A program made the translations under genes and the position numbers. From an uncultured Treponema sp. (lineage in GTDB: Bacteria; Spirochaetota; Spirochaetia; Treponematales; Treponemataceae): a DNA stretch of 24,666 nt. Under the pieces are notes generated by a model that searched no databases, had not been told where the DNA came from, and was given only the letters and a program-made list of their open reading frames with translations. Positions 21,882 through 24,666 of the stretch are shown here, piece after piece. Position 1 is the stretch's first letter, and each line of letters begins with the position of its first letter. Location of the stretch: contig CALAEZ010000309.1 in assembly GCA_937891125.1 (NCBI GenBank), positions 1-24,666 on the forward strand. Direction: 5' to 3'.

Positions 21882-23679
21882 GGCAGCGAAAAATATATTG
21901 ATTTTGGGAGCAGGGCTTATGCAGCGGCCTGCTATTCTTGCCGCAAAAGAGCTTGGCTACCGCGCCTGTGTTGTAGACGCAAATGCGCAGGCTGTCTGTG
22001 TACCACTAGCAGATACGTTTGCTCCTATCGATTTAAAAGATAGAGATGCGCTGCTTGCGTTTGCAAAAGCGCTTTCGGAATCTGCTGATGGATTAGCGAC
22101 TGTTTTTACCTGTGGCACTGATTTTTCTGCTTCTGTTGCCTATATTGCAGAGCATTTTGGTTTTCGCTCCCATAGCTTTGACGCGTGCTTGAATGCAAGC
22201 GATAAGCTTCGCATGCGAGCGTGCTTCACGCAGTATGGCGTTCCAAGCCCCGCCTTCATTGAAGTGCAGGCTGGTGAGCTTAAAGCCCTAGCGTCACAGT
22301 GCGAGCAGGGGCGGTTAGCGCTCCCGAAGGTAGTAAAGCCGTGTGACAACATGGGCGGGCGGGGCTGCCGTATGGTGCGCTCTACGCAGGAGTTTATGCC
22401 TGCCGTGCAGACTGCCGTGCGTCATTCCCGCACTGCCCGCGCCATTCTTGAAGATTACATGGAAGGCGCTGAATACAGCATAGACGCACTGGTGTACAAC
22501 GGTACGCTTACTATCACCGGCTTTGCTGACCGTCACATTTACTATCCGCCGTACTTTATCGAAACAGGACACACCATGCCGACGGCAGTTGATGAAAAAA
22601 AACGCCTTGAGCTGATTGCAACCTTTGCGTTAGGCATACAGTCACTCGGGCTTTCTTGTGGAGTGGCAAAAGCGGACATTAAGTATACGAAGAACGGCCC
22701 GATGATAGGAGAGATTGCAGCGCGGCTTTCTGGTGGCTACATGAGTGGCTGGACATATCCGTATGCATCAGATGAGTCGTTGACGAAGTACGCGCTCGAA
22801 ATTGCGCTTGGAAAAACGCCTACAGCGTTAGAAGAGAAGCGTGTGCCACTTCCTTGGACGCCGCACGCTTCGGTTCAGGATGCAAAGGCGCCGTTTGCGT
22901 TATATGAGCTTCCCTGTAAGCGGTGGAGTGCTGAGCGCGCCTGGATTTCGATTCCCGGTATTGTGCATGAAGTGACAGGACTTGAGGCTGCTTCCCAGGT
23001 GTGCGACATTCGCGACGTGCTTCCGCGCGTAAAAGCGGGGGATACCGTGTCCTTTCCACGTAACAATGTCGAAAAAGGTGGCAATGTCATTGCTGTTTCT
23101 GCAACGCGCGAACAGGCAGAGCATGCAGCGTATACGGCGCTCGACGCTATTGTTGTGCGCCTAAAGCCACATACTGCTGCTACCGATGCATTTTTGTGTG
23201 GAAAAGCAGCCGAAGATGAGCAGGGCTTTCCGCCGCCTGCATTCCCCGATGCGCTTTTGGCGTATGAAAAACAGCTTGCAAAAGACGGCACACAAGCAGG
23301 TGCGCTGCAAGCTGCTGTAGTAGGAGCACGCACGGGGGCGCTGGGGGCGGCGGGTGCAGAGGTGGCACAAGCAGCCGCCGTGTACGCAGACGTTGCAGCG
23401 CCAGACAACGCCGTGCTCCAAAAAGATAAGCCACTTGTCGCGCAAATCCCTGCCTGCCTTGCCGAATATTGCGCAGCGAGCACCGACTGGAATCATCGCA
23501 CGCTTACGCAGGCGCTTACCCGCTTTGATTCGCTCTGCCCACCGACTGTGCGTCCGTCGCTTTTGGCAACGCTTTTTTGGCTTTCCTTTCTTCGCGGCAG
23601 TGTACAAGGCGCACTGTATGTGGCTGACTGTGCTCGTGATACCGTGACTCAGAAAAACAAGGATGAGGCATCGTTATGA
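21874..23679 (+). CDS. ATP-grasp ligase with C-terminal extension
   Basis: A 601-residue ATP-grasp enzyme; the family joins a carboxylate, via acyl phosphate, to an amine or other nucleophile. The N-terminal pre-ATP-grasp fold shows 'ILILGAGLMQRPAILAAKELGY' features (8-29) and 'FTCGTDFSA' (78-86). The ATP-grasp core has 'VVKPCDNMGGRGC' (153-165), 'LEDYMEGAEYSIDAL' (192-206) and 'GPMIGEIAARLSGG' (275-288) with Glu280 as probable metal ligand. Residues about 400-430 are the usual C-terminal lobe. After about 440 there is an Ala-rich linker (474-508) and a helical tail to 601 that I cannot place. ATG 21874 gives an ATGAGTGA overlap with the previous gene; the stop overlaps the amidase start. Substrates unknown. 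Confidence 0.82.
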   Translation: MSEAAKNILILGAGLMQRPAILAAKELGYRACVVDANAQAVCVPLADTFAPIDLKDRDALLAFAKALSESADGLATVFTCGTDFSASVAYIAEHFGFRSHSFDACLNASDKLRMRACFTQYGVPSPAFIEVQAGELKALASQCEQGRLALPKVVKPCDNMGGRGCRMVRSTQEFMPAVQTAVRHSRTARAILEDYMEGAEYSIDALVYNGTLTITGFADRHIYYPPYFIETGHTMPTAVDEKKRLELIATFALGIQSLGLSCGVAKADIKYTKNGPMIGEIAARLSGGYMSGWTYPYASDESLTKYALEIALGKTPTALEEKRVPLPWTPHASVQDAKAPFALYELPCKRWSAERAWISIPGIVHEVTGLEAASQVCDIRDVLPRVKAGDTVSFPRNNVEKGGNVIAVSATREQAEHAAYTALDAIVVRLKPHTAATDAFLCGKAAEDEQGFPPPAFPDALLAYEKQLAKDGTQAGALQAAVVGARTGALGAAGAEVAQAAAVYADVAAPDNAVLQKDKPLVAQIPACLAEYCAASTDWNHRTLTQALTRFDSLCPPTVRPSLLATLFWLSFLRGSVQGALYVADCARDTVTQKNKDEASL

Positions 23680-24666
23680 AAAAAAAGTATGGCTCTGTGC
23701 TGCTTCTACTGCTTTTTGCCGTGCGCCTCTTTGCAGAATCGAGCGCTACGCTTAACTTGCTCGATGAAGCAAAAAAAATGGGCGCCGTTGTCTACTGGGA
23801 TTCGCTTTCTGGCTCTGGCGTGCTTGAAAAAAACGGACACCAGATTTCATTTCGCGCTGGTGACAGTCTTGTCCTAAAGGATTATACGCTCCTTTCGCTT
23901 GTGGAAGCGCCAGAGCTAAAATCGGGAACGCTTTTTGTATCAAAAGCATTTCTGTCAGACGCTGAAGCCTTCTTCAAGACGCAGACAGATGCAAGCTCGT
24001 ATAAAATTGGCGCAATCCTGATTGACCCCGGCCACGGCGGCAAGGATCCTGGCGCTATGGATACGCATACCGTAAAGGGAAAGAAGATTACGGTGACCGA
24101 AAAGGATGTGAACCTTGCGGTCGGAAAAATGCTGTACACGCGTCTCAAGGCTGCATACCCCGACAAGCAGATTCTTATGACGCGTAGCACTGATGTGTTT
24201 ATCTCACTAGCACAGCGAACTGAAATTGCAAACTCGGTTAAGCTCAAGGAAAATGAAGCAATACTGTATGTGTCGATTCATGTGAATGCATCGCTTGATA
24301 AAAAAGCAAATGGCTATGAGGTTTGGTATTTAACCGAGGATTATCGCCGAACGGTGCTCAACAAAAAAGATGTTGATGAGCATATCGCCAAGGATAAAGA
24401 TGTTTTTAATATTTTAAATTCGATGACTGAGCAGGAGTTTACCATCGAAAGTCAGCTGATTGCAAAGCTGATTATGGACGGTCTTCAGGCGCAGATTGGC
24501 TCGCAAGCTTCTCCGCGCGGCATAAAGGCAGAAGAATGGTTTGTCGTGCGCAATTCAAATATGCCAGCCGTGCTTGTAGAGCTGGGCTTCCTTACGAATG
24601 AGAAAGAAGCGCTGTTACTAGCTGATACTGCCTACTTGCAAAAGGCTGCGTTCGGTATTTATAATG
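23676..24666 (+). CDS. N-acetylmuramoyl-L-alanine amidase, Amidase_3 family (3' end beyond window)
   Basis: The first 330 residues of an exported zinc amidase that cuts the bond between MurNAc and L-Ala in peptidoglycan; the frame stays open at the window end. A signal peptide 'MKKKYGSVLLLLLFAVRLFA' precedes Glu21, with cleavage after LFA. Residues 21-110 are a small N-terminal domain; the catalytic domain starts near 111 with 'ILIDPGHGGKDPGA' (114-127). Zinc ligands and catalytic Glu: His120, Glu142, His202 ('SIHVNAS') and Glu302 ('VELGFLTNEKE'). All are present, so it should be active. No LysM or AMIN domain is clear. The start overlaps the ATP-grasp stop as ATGA, so it probably shares that operon. 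Confidence 0.92.
   Translation, partial: MKKKYGSVLLLLLFAVRLFAESSATLNLLDEAKKMGAVVYWDSLSGSGVLEKNGHQISFRAGDSLVLKDYTLLSLVEAPELKSGTLFVSKAFLSDAEAFFKTQTDASSYKIGAILIDPGHGGKDPGAMDTHTVKGKKITVTEKDVNLAVGKMLYTRLKAAYPDKQILMTRSTDVFISLAQRTEIANSVKLKENEAILYVSIHVNASLDKKANGYEVWYLTEDYRRTVLNKKDVDEHIAKDKDVFNILNSMTEQEFTIESQLIAKLIMDGLQAQIGSQASPRGIKAEEWFVVRNSNMPAVLVELGFLTNEKEALLLADTAYLQKAAFGIYN

Noticed and set aside
22875..23483. A 202-codon open frame on the minus strand inside the ATP-grasp gene
   Set aside because: It is antisense to a gene with clear ATP-grasp motifs. Its product is Ala/Ser-rich and it has no ribosome-binding site. It arises from the codon bias of the real gene.

Overview
The window looks like a chromosomal segment of a spirochete of the genus Treponema, or a close relative. 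The grounds are a compact division cluster in the order mraZ-rsmH-ftsL-murF-ftsW-ftsQ-ftsA-ftsZ, followed by xerC, a TPR lipoprotein, dprA and topA, an order I associate with treponemes, plus a spiro-SPASM-type protein known to me only from spirochetes. Base composition is mixed: the first ~930 bases are clearly AT-rich and the rest is near balanced. No rRNA, tRNA, CRISPR array or insertion sequence was seen.

Region 1 (1-930): a leftward gene for an uncharacterised PD-(D/E)XK-like protein, then a divergent intergenic region with a good promoter and four TGGG/TGGT boxes at exact 10-bp spacing, read as the MraZ operator. Region 2 (928-11497): one long rightward run, mostly with 4- or 8-base overlaps or short gaps: mraZ, rsmH, ftsL, murF, ftsW, ftsQ, ftsA, ftsZ, xerC, tpr lipoprotein, dprA. 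It covers transcriptional control, 16S rRNA methylation, the last cytoplasmic step of the peptidoglycan pentapeptide, the septal polymerase and its regulators, the FtsA/FtsZ ring, dimer resolution and DNA uptake/recombination. ftsI and most mur genes of a classical dcw cluster are absent. Region 3 (11498-13808): topA with its own probable promoter and a strong terminator.

Region 4 (13809-14121): about 310 bases without a gene, holding degenerate repeats, nested inverted repeats and two identical extended -10 boxes 60 bp apart, the second positioned for a leaderless mRNA of a small GGDEF protein. Region 5 (14122-16702): the GGDEF gene, a convergent orphan TAXI-type binding lipoprotein, and a divergent uridine phosphorylase.

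Region 6 (16758-23679): four rightward genes, the last three overlapping their predecessors: a spiro-SPASM protein that keeps the C-terminal SPASM cysteines but has lost the radical-SAM CX3CX2C, a family-2-like glycosyltransferase, an 856-residue fusion of SpsF-like cytidylyltransferase + PseG/SpsG-like hydrolase + zinc ribbon + methyltransferase, and an ATP-grasp ligase with an unusual C-terminal extension. My reading is that this is a pathway for making and attaching a modified nonulosonic-acid-like sugar, possibly to flagellin; this is inference. It overlaps by ATGA with an exported Amidase_3 cell-wall hydrolase (23676 onward) that runs off the window end.
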